NCBI RefSeq assembly: GCF_024586455.1
Contig: NW_026089623.1
Coordinates: 372,001 to 436,000 of the forward strand
Length of the DNA: 64,000 nt
Direction of reading: 5' to 3'
DNA from: Bactrocera neohumeralis
Taxonomy: Eukaryota > Arthropoda > Insecta > Diptera > Tephritidae
The notes under the pieces were generated by a model. It did not search any database. It saw nothing but the letters and a program-made list of their open reading frames with translations, and was not told where the DNA came from. Each line of letters begins with the position of its first letter. The first letter of the stretch is position 1. Positions 34,415 through 46,250 of the stretch are shown piece after piece. The position numbers and the translations under genes were made by a program.

Positions 34415-35186
34415 CAAGGTACGTTCCAAAGTAAACAGGACCTTTCGAATCTAGCGCCCCCTGGTGGCGCTATCTATATGTCGACTGGTGCGTTAGAACT
34501 GAAGCTATTTCGTTTTACGTGTCAGTATGTTTGTGCTATCGGTGCGAAAATGATCTCCGAACAAAGAGCCAACATTAAATTTTGTTTTAAAATTGGTAAA
34601 ACTTTCATCGAAACGGTTCAATTCATGAAACAAGTTTATGGCGATGATTGCCTATCCCGTAGCAGAGTGCACGAGTGGTTTCAACGTTTTCAAAGTGGTC
34701 GTGAGGACATAAATGACGATCAACATGTCAATCAAAATCCGTGATCACCGGAAATTGAATCGAAACTGTGCCGAAACCATCATTGAAATTCATGGAAATG
34801 GAATTGAACATCTCTAAAACATCGATTTATCGCATTTTGACCGAACATTTGGGCTTACGAAAGGTGTGTGCACGGTTTGTTCCGCACAAATTGACTGACG
34901 ACCAAAAATTGCTCAGAATCCAACATTCGAAGGACGATTATTTAACCAAAAATCACATTTAAGCATTAACCACTCCCCCGTATTCTTCTTATTTTCCACC
35001 GTGCGACTTCTTCCTTTTCGAAAAAATACCGGCCAACAAGCTAAAACACTCGTTCGACGTGCTTATTGACCGTGCAAAAAGCTGTATTGAAGCAGAAGGA
35101 GACTATTTTGATTAAACTACGTTGATTTTGCTGAAAAAACCATTTGTTTTGTGTGTTTGTTCCTGTTTACTTTGGAACGCACCTTG
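34415..35186 (+). mobile_element. mariner, internally deleted (772 bp)
   Basis: TIRs CAAGGTACGTTCCAAAGTAA (left) and the inverse of CAAGGTGCGTTCCAAAGTAA (right). The transposase N-terminus is present (34552-34744: EQRANIKFCFKIGKTFIET, a helix-turn-helix) with a second DNA-binding segment to 34962. The middle with the first two catalytic Asp residues is deleted. The third-Asp region has PPYSSYFPPCDFFLFEK and the C-terminus FDVLIDRAKSCIEAEGDYFD. TA follows at the right only. Non-autonomous. Confidence 0.88.
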
Positions 35187-35731
35187 TACATAGTGTGGTG
35201 CAGTGATACCTAAAAAGCAAAAAAGACGAAAAGAAAAAAATATAATAATTGAAAATAACAATTCTAAAGTATACATAACAAAAATACTTACCCAACTCTG
35301 CTTTCCTAAACCTACGAAAAACAAAAACAAAAAAACAAGAGGTGCATATGTATAGTGTCATAGTCAAAGTGACAAACATACAAAAGAGTGTAATAAATAA
35401 AAAGTGTGAAAGGGAAAGGTCTGCGCACAAGGAGATTGTACTTGCATATGTACATACGCAAAGGGTACAGTGAATTCCATAAAAAATCGTACCAAAGTGT
35501 TTAACTTGGTAATTAACCAGAGGAGCCGTCCTAAAACGTTAAAAAAATGTATGTTTGTGCTATCAACGCACCAGGTAACGAGTGCGAATTACTGAAAGCA
35601 GTGCAAACAAAAAATAAAACGAAAACACATACAAATAAAATTAAAATAAACATAAGTGTACACATTCAGTTTTTGGCTCTCCCTTTTTTCACTTTCTATT
35701 ATATTGACACGTTCATATAAATACACATATA
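35187..35731. other. Unassigned spacer between mariners
   Basis: A-rich sequence on the plus strand without recognised genes or repeats. Confidence 0.4.
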
Positions 35732-36646
35732 CAAGGTCTGTTGCAAAAGAAACAGAACTTTTTAAATATAACTGTTTCTGGTGGCGCCACCTATTGGTGA
35801 GTATATGAAATACAAATTTGATCTCTTGTTGACATTTCTTAAAAATTTTAAGACAATTGGATAACTATAATCGATGTTATCGATCAAAAAGTGACAGCAG
35901 CTTTTGGTCATCGGTCGTAAAATGCATTTTGAACAAAGAGCAAATATTAAATTTTGTTTTAAACTTGGGAAAACGTTTACTGAAACATTTCAAATGATGA
36001 AAAAAGTGTATGGTGATCAGTGCCTATCCCGTAGTAATGTGCAAGGTCGTGAGGACCTCTGTGGCGATCAGAAGTCGGTCGTCTTCAGAAGTCAAAAATA
36101 AAGACAATGCTGATTTGTTTTTACGATTCCGAAGGTATTGTACACCGAGAGTTCGTCCCACTTGGCCAAACGATTAATGCTGTATTTTACCTTGGTATTA
36201 TGAAGCGTCTTTTGTCACGCATTCGTCGTGCTCGACCACAATACCGTGAGGCAGGGTCCTGGCGCCTGTTGCACGATAATGCGCCGTGTCATCGGTCGAC
36301 GCTTGTTACTGATTTTTTTTAACAAAAAACTCCATATTAACCATTAATCACTCACCCTACTCATCTGATCTGGCAACCTGTGATTTTTACCTATTTGGAA
36401 AACTTAATTTGCCCATGAAAGGACACTGGTTTCAGGACATTTCAGCTATCCAAAAGGCGACGACCGATATTCTCAAGAGCAATCCGAAAAATGACCTTAA
36501 ATACTCATTTGAAATGCTAATTGACCGGGCTAAACGCTGTATCGAAGCTCAAGGAAACTACTTTGAATAAAAAAATATAACTTTTGAAAAATATTAATTT
36601 TTTGTTGTTTTTTTTAACAGTCCTGTTTCTTTTGCGACAGACCTTG
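35732..36646 (+). mobile_element. mariner, internally deleted (915 bp) with TA duplication
   Basis: TIRs CAAGGTCTGTTGCAAAAGAA and the inverse of CAAGGTCTGTCGCAAAAGAA, flanked by TA on both sides (35730-35731, 36647-36648). Transposase pieces: N-terminal EQRANIKFCFKLGKTFTET (35924-36095), then a deletion, then 36107-36322 with CFYDSEGIVHREFVPLGQT and LLHDNAPCHRS (second catalytic Asp), and a C-terminus with FEMLIDRAKRCIEAQGNYFE. Same subfamily as 34415-35186. Confidence 0.92.
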
Positions 36647-36728
36647 TATGTATATATATACATATGTATAACATACATATATAAATAAACATATACATAA
36701 TTAAATGCAATAAACATACGCCCATATA

Positions 36729-37509
36729 CGAGGGCTGCTATATATATATATTCTGGCCTAGGGCAACACTAAGTGTTGCCAGGTGCAATCTGACATTTCC
36801 ATTGGAAAGTTTGACATTTTTAAGCATAACAGCACTCAGAACGTTTTGTCATTTAATCGTGAATTGTTTTATTTTCAGGGAATTAAAAAATTCATCTCGG
36901 CCAAAAAATGGAATTAACTCGTGAACATTTTCGTGCGATCATTTTTCACAGCTTTCGACGTGGATTATCACGACAAGAGTGCATCGATGAACTAAAATCT
37001 TTGTATGGCTATGAAGCACCATCCAATAGCACTGTGAAAAACTGGTACAACGAATTCAATCGTAGCCGACGCTCGCTCAAAGGGGAATTTCTTGAAGGTT
37101 GTCCAAAAACAGCCGTTGTGCCAGAAAACATCGATACCGTATGTGAACTGATAATGCAAGACCGTCATGTAACATACCTTCAGATAAAGGCATGCCTATG
37201 CATTTCTCCCATCAGCATCATTCGATATTGCAAGAACACCTGGCCGTAAAAAAGGTTTGTTCTCGTTGGATCCCGCACAATTTGACAATCGCTCAAAAAA
37301 AGGCTCGTGTGGATTGGTGTAAAGAAATGCTGAAAAAATACGATCGCGGTGCTTCAAAAGACGTTTATAAGATCGTCACAGGTGATGAATCATGGATCTA
37401 GGCGTATGAGCCCGAAACAAAACAGCAATCGACAAAAAAAAAAAAAATTTTTCGTTGATAAATATACCTATTTACATTATTAGGTCAGAAATATATATAG
37501 CAACCTACG
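36729..37509 (+). mobile_element. mariner of a second subfamily, 3' deleted (781 bp)
   Basis: Ends CGAGGGCTGCTATATATATA and the inverse of CGTAGGTTGCTATATATATT, bounded by TA (36727-36728 and 37510-37511). The N-terminal transposase frame 36908-37249 begins MELTREHFRAIIFHSFRRGL with helix-turn-helix. The frame continues shifted (KKVCSRWIPHNLTIAQKKAR) to GDESWI, the first catalytic Asp, with a TAG at 37399-37401. The remainder is deleted up to the right TIR. Subfamily resembles cecropia/SETMAR-type mariners. Confidence 0.9.
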
Positions 37510-37878
37510 TATGTATATGCGTACGCAAGTGAAACAAGGGATTTTGGAATTTGCGGTAGTCCTTTAATTTTTTAAATAAAGGTGACAAATTTTCGATTTT
37601 CAAACACACTTTCTCGTATCACATTTCTCTGGTCGTGCTATTGCTCATTTGTGTCTTTTTTCGATTTGGCTTTTCGTTATTTGGGAATCGATATTTTTCG
37701 CTTACGCTATTTGACTCCCAACATTAAATTAATATTTTTTCGTGAATTTTTAATTCAAACAAAACACAATGAGCAAGCCAAGCCAACTCTCGTAAACTTG
37801 TCTCCAAGTAAGGAGTTGACGGACTTAAAGTCGTTAAGACGTCAAAGAACGGTTGCGAAAAGTAACATTTTGCGCATA
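37510..37878 (+). pseudogene. BEL/Pao leader and gag start
   Basis: Non-coding leader to about 37767, then gag N-terminal residues in two frames: an ATG at 37770 and, shifted, SPSKELTDLKSLRRQRTVAK to 37878. Gag continues after the insertion at 38443, so this is the 5' part of the element extending to 39709. Confidence 0.6.
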
Positions 37879-38429
37879 TTTATTTATTTTTATTTATTTA
37901 TTTATAATAATTCATATAACAAAAAGAGTTTCATTATATAAATACATAAACGTAGCACTGGCTACGAGGCCTTCAGCCGTCTTGTAATTATAACTAGGTG
38001 AAAAATTCTATTTGCTAAGGGTTAGTAAAGATGTAAGTTGCTTAAATATATTTTAACAAATCGTTGGTTTTTAAGAATCTATATACAATCATCACGTTTT
38101 TTTCTGAAGGTTCACTTAGTAGTTTTATGAGATCAATGTTGCCAGAGTTGTGGGTTGTTGGGTGAAGCATCGGACAGAGTGTGAGTAAGTGTTTGATAGT
38201 AGCGGTGTCATCGCAAAGGGGGCAAATGGATGGGCTTTTACCCGATAGTTAGTGGGCGTGTGTTATGATAGTGTGTCCAATCCTTAATCGAGTATATGTC
38301 TTCATTGCGCTAGTTGGAACTGTTGACGAGTAGATTATACGATTTCTGGCTGGGTTTATGACCGAGTAGTGATGTTTAAATGTTTTCCATTCGCTTGCGT
38401 TTTTTTGATGCCTTTTGTGCTTAATAAGG
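37879..38429 (-). mobile_element. I-like LINE 3' fragment (RNase H C-terminus and tail)
   Basis: Flanked by perfect 13-bp duplications CATTTTGCGCATA at 37866-37878 and 38430-38442. On the minus strand it encodes NPARNRIIYSS...YTRLRIGHTIITHAH and CPLCDDTATIKHLLTLCP, the end of an I-group ORF2 after RNase H. It ends in (TAAA)n repeats (TTTA on the plus strand at 37879-37905), typical of I elements. 5'-truncated on insertion. Confidence 0.88.
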
Positions 38430-38442
38430 CATTTTGCGCATA

Positions 38443-39709
38443 AAAACGGACCTTCTCGAAAAAACCATGTCGCTAGATCCTTTTGAATGTCCGCTCAACA
38501 TCTTAAATTCACATAGTGAATAACTAATGAAATGCCAATCAAAGATTGAAGAAATTGATGAAGACAAAATGGCCCGAGAGGAGTTAGCGACATAATCGTT
38601 GAAACGATGTCTATAATAAAGTAAATTTTAGCGAAAAATAAAACTTCACTAGCCGAAGCCAAGGCTCCCGAAAATGAATCTGCCGAAATTCAAGGGAGAA
38701 TGTTCAGAATTTAAAAAATTTATGAATTTGTTTAAGTGCTTGGTTCATGATGATCAAACTATCCCAGATATTGAAAAATTTAACCATTTGGTTAATTGTC
38801 TATCTGGAGAGGCTTGGGAACAGTTAAAGCGTTTCAGATGTCGAATGAAAATTACCCGAATAATAAATGTTTGATATTTTTCAATACAATATCTAAACTT
38901 TTTGAGATGCCAACCATCCCAAAGCCATCCGCACCTTCATTGCCATCAATGATTGACGAAGTGTCAGCGGTATATGACTCATTGCTATCGCTGGGCGATG
39001 AGAAACAGATAACAAACGCTATAATTATACACATAGTGATGACAAAGGTCGACTCTGCTACCCGATCCAAATGGGAGGAACAGCTGGATTATGATAAGTT
39101 TCCCCTGAGGAAGGACTGTGAAGCTACCTGTGAGAGCGTTGCTGGACTCAGGCTCCCAAGTCAACTTTATGACGGAGGACTTGACACAAAAGTTACGGAT
39201 TCGACGCCAACAAAAAACGTTAAACATAATAGGAATTGGAAATTCCTACGAAAGTGGGGGCAAAATTAAGCGCGTTTGTTAAGTCACGGCTAATTATACA
39301 GACCATATCATAAATGCTAATGGCTGGAAAATTCCGCAAAATATTAAATTGGCGGATCCAGAAGTCCATAAAGCAAAAAAGATTGATATCTTGTTGGGAT
39401 CAGAAGCCTTTTTCGATCTGTTAGGGGTTGGCCAAATTAAAAGTGGCCCTAATCAACCAACGCTACAGAAAACCCTTTTGGGGTGGGTTGTGTCTGGCAA
39501 ATATGTCAGCAATCTAAGTCCTCCTCCTTCTGCAACTAGCACATTATGCCAATCTGAAGATGACTTAACGTCAATAAATTCGGTGGTCCAAAAATTTTGG
39601 GCTTTAGAAGAATTACCTTCAGAAATAAATGGCATCAAATTCACACCAGAGCAAGAAGAGTGTGAAAACTTTTTCGTGAAAGCAACTGAAGTTACTCGGT
39701 CACTCTCAT
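38443..39709 (+). pseudogene. BEL/Pao gag and protease, interrupted
   Basis: Gag continues from 37878. 38674-38874 has MNLPKFKGECSEFKKFMNLF, then a shifted frame (38880-39120) with SLPSMIDEVSAVYDSLLSLG and KVDSATRSKWEEQL. A deletion near 39130 removes the zinc knuckle. Protease follows in another frame (LLDSGSQV equivalent near 39146, where the track frame reads AGLRLPSQL) and 39349-39711 with IDILLGSEAFFDLL, KTLLGWVVSGKY. At about 39710 it is cut by the LOA/I-type LINE and may resume at 50096 with RT. Confidence 0.85.
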
Positions 39710-41974
39710 GAAACTGCAGTTCGGCGGTCGGAATTCGCAAGGCCAGGTTAAAAATCTTCCAAGGCGACAAAGCGGCTGACGAAGACGAAACGGAAAAGGT
39801 CGACGACGCCAGCCAGTTGTTAAGGAATGTCGGCATCGAAGAAACCCGAGATGCCCAATAACTTAAGATGCGTACAGATAAACCTGCAGCACTCGAAGAG
39901 TGCTACAGCGAATCTCACAACCCTCATGAACGAGGGGGGCATCGACATCAGCATAATACAGGAGCCCTGGGTCAGAAAAGATACCATTAAAGGGCTAAAC
40001 AGCAGCAACTATAATCTGTTTTACACACGGAACAAAGGTGAACCTAGGGCATGCATTCTTATCAATAAAAGTGTAAATGCATTTCTTTGTCCTAATTACA
40101 GCACAGCAGATATCATAGTGGTAAAGGTGGAACAGAAGGAAAAGCCCTTCTTCTTGGTCTCGGCCTACTTGGCCCATGACGAAGACATACCACCGGCCCC
40201 ACTCATCAGACTAGTAGAGGAGAACAGGAAAGAAGATGTCCTAATAGGGTGTGATGCGAACGCAAGGCACACCGTATGGGGAAGCTTCAGCATAAACACC
40301 AGAGGTGAGTCACTCTTACCAACTTTTTTTTTCCGAAGCTCTGATAGGTTTCCGGGGTGGGAGGAAGTACCTGACATCACGCTATCAACAGACACAGACA
40401 GTCTCGTTGTGGATAACTGGAGGGTATCCGATGAGCCTTATATGTCGGATCACTCCTGGATATTCTTCAGCCTCCGCGAGAAATACAGTGCTCCTCTCAC
40501 ATACCGGAACCCCAGAAGAACAGCATGGGAAAAATTTACCAGTATAGCAACAAAATGCCTCGAAAAGGGGGGGCAATAAGGGTATCAGAAATCTTCAGGA
40601 TCTAGATTCAGAAGTAGAGAAGTTGGAAAAAATCTTAACCACAACTTTCAATAAATCTATTCCGCTAACAGTTTTGAAAAAGAGAAAGTCTCTTCCTTGG
40701 TGGAACAGTGATCTCAAGAATTTGAGAACACAACTAAGGAAAGCGTTCAAGTAGAGTTTTAGAACTAAAATTTGATGGCCATATAAAGATATTATGAAAA
40801 GATACAAAAAAGCAGTCAGGAAAGCTAAAAACGACTCATGACGATCTTTCTGCACATCGATAGAAAGTTGCAGAGAAACCGCTAGGCTGAGCAAAATGCT
40901 ATCCAAAGATCATATTAATACTGCCTACATTAGGACGGGGGGAAGTGATTGGACCTCCTCGGCAAAAGAGTCTCTGGAGGTACTAATTACAACGCACTTC
41001 CCCGGGAGTCAGCAAACACCTTCAACGAGGGTTCAACCAGAACCACCGTTGAACGCAGCTGATTATCAAAGCCAAATAGTAGACAAAAGCAAAATCAAAT
41101 ATGCCATAAACAGTTTTGCACCATGCCATAATGTTGCAAAAACTGGTAGAACCAATGGTTCAAAAGCTTGAAAATATATACAAGGCTAGCATTCAACTAT
41201 CTTACATCCAAAGAAGTTAAAAAAGAAGTCAAGTTGTGTTCCTTCCAAAACCAGGCAGAAGAACACACGAGAATGCCAAGGATTTTAGACCTATAAGCCT
41301 TACCTCCTTTATGCTGAAGGTACTGGAAAGGCTATTAGATCTACACGTAAGAACAATAATGGCGGAGAAGTTGTCGAAGTCCCATTATGCGTACATAAAG
41401 GGCCGATCAACCGAAACTGCCCTTCACGAGGTGATAAGTGTAATTGAAAAATCCCTACATCACAAACAATACACCATGGCTGCTTTTCTAGACATAGAGG
41501 ATGCCTTTAATAACTTAGAAGTAAATGCTATAATTAATTCTCTAGCACATGGTGGCATAGATGACACTGTGTGCAGATGGATACTATCAATACTTGAGAA
41601 TAGGAAGATTATAGCTTCAAACGGCGCTGCAACACAAACAAGTTATGAGAGTAGAGGGACGCCTTAAGGGGGTCCTCTCTCCGCTTCTATGGATTGTAGC
41701 GCTGAACGAAATACTGCTCCAACTAAACGGAGGAGGAGTGAAAGCAGTAGCGTATGCAAACGATATAGTGTTTTTGGTATCAGGTCATGTCAACAGTCAG
41801 CGAGATTATGGAAAGTGCACTTCGAAGGTAAAACCTATGGGCTAAAAACAATGGACTAGGAGTTAACCCGAACAAAACAGAACTGTTGCTATTCACAAGC
41901 AGAACCAAGATACCTCAGTTTCAACTTCCGGTACTAAACGGTACAACACTCACTCTATCTTCCACAGCTAAATA
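39710..41974 (+). pseudogene. LOA/I-type LINE (element A), part 1: ORF1 end, endonuclease, RT
   Basis: The ORF1 C-terminus (about 39715-39862) overlaps the ORF2 start ATG at 39827 in another frame. ORF2 begins with an apurinic endonuclease: QINLQHSKSATANL, IQEPWVRKD, GCDANARHTVWGS. 39827-40579 is open but contains a deletion near 40318. Linker and RT follow in broken frames: LPKPGRRTHENAKDFRPISL, AAFLDIEDAFNN (motif A) at 41236-41667, and AVAYANDIVFL (active site AND instead of ADD) near 41745. Interrupted at 41974 inside STAKY by element B. Confidence 0.88.
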
Positions 41975-42230
41975 TGTTTGTTATATGTTTAGTGTTGAGT
42001 GAAGTGGACGTGTTATTTACGCTCTTGGATTACTCGCTGAATAATCCTAGCTTTTCATAGTGGAAACAATAGATTTTTTGTGTTAGGACTTACCGGAATT
42101 CCGGACGATCAAAGTGGATACTAAACCCAAAAAAATAGATAAGTACAATTTAATTTAAACAAAATTTATTTGCAAATACCTGCCCTTTTTGCGGCCAATT
42201 TCCAAATTATTTAGTAATAACTTTTTTATT

Positions 42231-42314
42231 TATTTATTTATTTACAAGAGTAATAATTATAAATAATTATTCCACTTAACAACTAAAGCACTGACTGCCA
42301 AGACCTTCGGCTTA
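42231..42314 (-). mobile_element. 84-bp I-like LINE microinsertion
   Basis: Only the 3' end of an I-like element, starting on the plus strand with TATTTATTTATTTA. It resembles the tail at 37879-37990 (AGCACTG...CC...CCTTC...GC). Flanked by perfect 15-bp duplications AATAACTTTTTTATT (42216-42230, 42315-42329). Confidence 0.8.
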
Positions 42315-42543
42315 AATAACTTTTTTATTACCCCTAATAACAGCGAATCAAACGTGCGCTTATTTTTAATTTGCCATTTTGCTTTGATCAAATCAGCTTT
42401 TCTCGCTTTTCCGCTTTTTTCTCCTTTTCGTCTTGCTTTTGGTTTAGGCATTGCCAACCATTTATAATATAAGTTAGGTTTTAGCGGCAGGGACTGAACG
42501 TACTAACTAACAGGTGTACCCAAACTATTTTCTCACTGAGGTT

Positions 42544-43556
42544 ATGGCCTCAGAGAATAGTATGGGGCGTACACCAGAGAATCCTTTTCGGAGGAATTCT
42601 AAAATTTTGAGAACGTCCCCAAACGGCAAAAATGAGGAATCCACCGCTGCTGGATCAACATTTAGTGAAACTGCTGACCGGGCAAGCAAAAGTGAAGAGA
42701 AATCACTAAATAATGAATCCTCCAACTATTTCAACAAGCTGGGCTGCAAAATAAAAGAGATAGAAAATATGATGGCTGGTCAAAGGCACGTAAACCAGGC
42801 AATGCGCGATTTACTTAGTAGCATAATGTGCTTATATAGTAAAGCCGAGAAACCGGCGGAAAAAAACTATGGTTGAGGAAGCAACACAGCTTTCTCATAT
42901 TTCCAAAAAGATTAATACTCCAAAGCGGCTGCGAGAAGCATCGGGAGAGCTACCCTCCACAAAAAAGCCAAAAAAGACTGTTGAAAAGGTGCAACAAATG
43001 ACCAGTGAGGCCACGAAAATAATAGATATCACGGGTCAACATAACGCATGTGCAAAATGAGTGGATGTTGTCAAAAAGAGAAAGCCGATTCAGAAGAAAA
43101 TAAGAACGAAACGGAAACGTGACCTACATAAGAAAAACGATGAAGGGAGACCTACTGATTGAGCTAAAAAATCAGGCGGACAAGAGAGCCAAATCATTCG
43201 CGGTGGGTGAAATGGCGCTAATACAGCCAAAAACCCATAGCGTCACAATAGTGTGTAAGGATTTAGACGAAATTACTGCACCTGAAGAAATCTGTGAGGC
43301 GCTAAAAACGAGTGGGGGATCCAAAACCTGGAGAAATCAAGCGTCCAAAGTATGAGAAAAACGCGTAGTGGCACTCAGATAGCTCTAGTATGCCTACGTG
43401 CTCAGGATGCCAAAGCTGCACTAAAGTCGGGCAAAGTTATGATAGGATGGTCGATCTGTCGCCTTCGAGAATACTCGCCTATTCCTAGATGTCATAAATG
43501 TTTCCACCTGGGTCACATGGCGCGTAACTGTCGCAGTTTGACAGACAGATCTTCTC
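42544..43556 (+). pseudogene. Element B gag-like ORF1
   Basis: First ATG at 42544 (an upstream in-frame ATG at 42514 also exists). Frames 42544-42876, 42869-43060, 43119-43355 and 43352-43556 form one R1/LOA-type ORF1 broken by at least three frameshifts. The C-terminal part has the RNA-binding zinc knuckle CHKCFHLGHMARNC (about 43489-43530). In the family, this protein packages the element RNA. Confidence 0.75.
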
Positions 43557-43620
43557 ATCTTGTTAACTCGGCTATCATCGCGTAAGCGGTGTCTACGCCA
43601 ATTAAGAAGAAGAAGAGAAG
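43557..43620 (+). mobile_element. RTE 3' tail bridging ORF1 and ORF2 pieces
   Basis: TTGTTAACTCGGCTATCATC through GTGTCTACGCCAATTAAGAA and AGAAGAAG is the last about 60 bp of the RTE family (compare 55041-55094). It lies exactly where element B lost its endonuclease and RT N-terminus. Confidence 0.85.
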
Positions 43621-44614
43621 AAGCAAATGCAATGAGTGCGTAAATGATCTACGGCACTGGTTCTCTTCTGTGAGTCTGGAACTGGCGGAGCAAAAAACTG
43701 AAGTTTTACTTATAAGCACCAGAAAGGTAGAGGAAAAAATAGAGCTCATCATAGGGGAGTGCGAGATTACTTCGCAGAAGCAGCTGAAGTATCTGGGGGT
43801 AATATTAGATTATAAATTAAAATTCAAAGAACACCTGGAGTATTCCTCCAGTAAAGCAAACAAAATTTACAATGCACTATCGAGAATGATGACCAATACA
43901 GGCTGTGTGCGTTCCAGTCGGCGATTCTTAATAGCGAAAGCAATGAGTACCGTAATCTTGTACGCAGCACCAGTATGGATACAGGCAATGAATATGAAAG
44001 CATATGCTAAACAAATAATTGCAATGCATAGGCTTTCTGCAATTCGAGTAATAAGTGCTTTCCGGACTACATCAACTGACGCTGCTGAAGTATTAGCCAG
44101 CATGCTGCCCATTGACATCCAGGGAGATGAACTCGAGCGTTTATATCATCTATCAGAGGAGAGGAACAACAGCATTAAAATGTGGCAGGAGCGGTGGAAT
44201 TCCTCATTCAAAGGGCGTTGGACCCACCGACTTATACCAGACATCCACTCTTTGATTGATAGACGACATGTGGACCTAGACTTTTATCTGACCCAAATAC
44301 TTAGTGGACATGGGTGCTTTAGAAGCTACCTTTTCAGATTCCACAATGACATTAGTCCGAACTGTCCGACGTGTACAGAGCATATAGAAGACTCTGAACA
44401 TGTATTATTTTATTGCCCTAGATTTTCAAATACAAGGGAAAAACTAAAAACCACACTCGGTGGTAGTTTCACAGTCGATAATTTAAAGATACTCATGTGT
44501 CAGTCGACTGATAAATGGAAAGCTGTCAGCGAAGCGTCAGCATCCATAATGACAAAACTGAGACTTTTTGAACAAATTAGGCGTCCGTCAATCCGCGCGA
44601 TAGAGGAGACTTAA
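43620..44614 (+). pseudogene. Element B ORF2 C-terminal part (RT thumb, zinc finger)
   Basis: Open to the TAA at 44612-44614. SKCNECVNDLRHWF, ELAEQKTEVLLISTRK, YLGVILDYKLKFKEHLEYSS (thumb), ILYAAPVW, then FYLTQILSGHGCFRSYLFRF and CPTCTEHIEDSEHVLFYCPR, a Cys/His zinc-binding C-terminus. No catalytic YADD is present, so it cannot act as RT. The open frame extends upstream into RTE tail sequence, so an apparent start at 43589 is not native. Confidence 0.9.
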
Positions 44615-44750
44615 ATGTCCTGTCCCTCCCACGAAGTAATATTTAATCGGTGGTCCCGTGGGAGAGTCCTGAGTTGGGAGTAGGTTGGGTTTAGCGGATT
44701 AAAGTTCCGCACTCCGGCTTTCGATGCTTCCCCCTACTATAAAAAAAAAA

Positions 44751-44791
44751 CAGCTAAATACTTGGGGGTGGAGATTGACACCAAACTGTCC
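44751..44791 (+). pseudogene. Element A, part 2 (41-bp stub)
   Basis: CAGCTAAATACTTGGGGGTG encodes TAKYLGVEIDTKLS, the RT thumb of element A. It is trapped between element B and the minus-strand Jockey element; CTGTCC at its end (44786-44791) is repeated at 48651. Confidence 0.85.
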
Positions 44792-44944
44792 TTTTTTTTT
44801 TTTTTTTTTTTGCAATATCTTTTTTATTTATTGAATCTGCTTTTTGTTTTAAAAGCCTAACAATAAGTTTTAAAATCTTAAATCTATTTAAAAACTAGAC
44901 AAGCTCAAGCAAGTGTTTGAGCTGTTTTGGTGATACGTTGCTCC

Positions 44945-46250
44945 TTAGTACGCAGGCATATCTCTTCTTTTAAGTCGTGTTTGATCGCAGGAATGTACCA
45001 AAGCATTAGCCAAAGGGTTTGGGTGATCTCGGAGTTTAGATATATATTTAATTCTGCTGTCTTCTACTTCTTTCTTTACCATAGAAATACCAAGGTCTTT
45101 ATGGATATTTTCATTACGCATGTACCACGGTGAACACGTGATTTTTCTAAGCATTTTTGATTGGAACCTTTGTATTATATCAATATTAGTTGCACAGGTC
45201 GTACCCCACAGTTGAATGCCATACATCCAAATCGGCTTTATGGCCGCATTATATAAAAGCACTTTGTTGTCTAGGCTAAGTTTTGAGTTTTTATTTAAAA
45301 GCCAATTTAAATTTGCAGCTCTTATCTTCATGCAAGTTATTTTACTAGATATGTGTTTTCTCCACGTAAGTCTTCTATCTAGGTGAATACCAAGATAAGT
45401 TACGTCGTTCGCTTGGGGTACTAGAATATTGTTCATTTTTACTGCCGGACACATTTTAGGTCTTAGTGAAAACGTAACATGCTTGCATTTTTGTTCATTT
45501 ACATTTATACGCCAGTTGGCTAGCCATTCTTCGACAGACCTTAAGTGCTCGGCTAATATTCTTGATGCTATTATGTGGCATTTGTTACGGCTCACTAAAG
45601 CTGTGTCATCCGCAAAAGTTGAGGTCAATATATTATTAGCTGTAGGAAGATCTGCAGTATAAATGATGTATAGAGTTGGGCCTAAAACACTACCCTGGGG
45701 TACACCAGCCCTTATCTGTCGTTCGTCAGATATGAAATCTCCCACTTTTACCATAAATTGTCTATTTTTTAAATAAGACTCCAATGTCTTATACAATTCT
45801 AAAGGTAGAATGTTTTTAATCTTATACAAAAGGCCTTCATGCCACACCTTATCAAACGCCTGAGCCACGTCTAGAAATAAAGCTGAACAGTACTCTCTTT
45901 GCTCAAATGCTTTTCTTATTTCGTTAGTAATTCTATTTACTTGCTCTATCGTGCTATGTTTTTCACGAAACCCGAATTGGTGCGTTGGTATTATATTATT
46001 TTCGTGGAGGAAAGGAGACATCTTTGATAGTAACACTTTTTCAAATATTTTAGAAAGACAGGGTAGAAGACTGATTGGTCTGTATGAAGACGGCTGTGTT
46101 AAGTCTTTCCCAGGTTTATCTATCAAGATAATCTGCGACTTTTTCCATGAAATAGGATAGTATCCGAGATTAAGAATTGCACTGAAGAGCGAAGAGAGCA
46201 CTTCTACAGCAATATTTGGTAACTCAATTAGCATTTTTGGGGTAATATGT
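44945..46250 (-). pseudogene. Element D ORF2: reverse transcriptase
   Basis: Open from about 46250 to the TAG at 44945. SSYRPISLLPCLSKIFEKVL, ALFLDVAQAFDKVWHEGLLY (motif A), AGVPQGSVLGPTLY and STFADDTALVS (catalytic ADD) are intact, then YLGIHLDRRLTWRKH and the Jockey C-terminus. It connects through a +1 frameshift near 46245 (KKSPGHD) to the upstream linker at 46740-46250. Confidence 0.92.

Larger units (their letters stand above)
41975..44750 (+). mobile_element. R1/LOA-type LINE (element B) inserted in element A
   Basis: Flanked by CAGCTAAATA (41965-41974 and 44751-44760) and ending in A10 (44741-44750). Contents: 5' untranslated DNA with an 84-bp I-like microinsertion, a gag-like ORF1 (42544-43556), an RTE 3' tail (43557-43620), the C-terminal part of ORF2 (43620-44614) and a 3' untranslated region. 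The endonuclease and most of RT are missing. Confidence 0.88.

Noticed and set aside
43589..43620. Apparent start of the 341-codon RT thumb frame
   Set aside because: Codons come from an RTE 3' tail and are not native to the protein.
44945..46160. Plus-strand frames across the Jockey element
   Set aside because: Shadows of the minus-strand reverse transcriptase.
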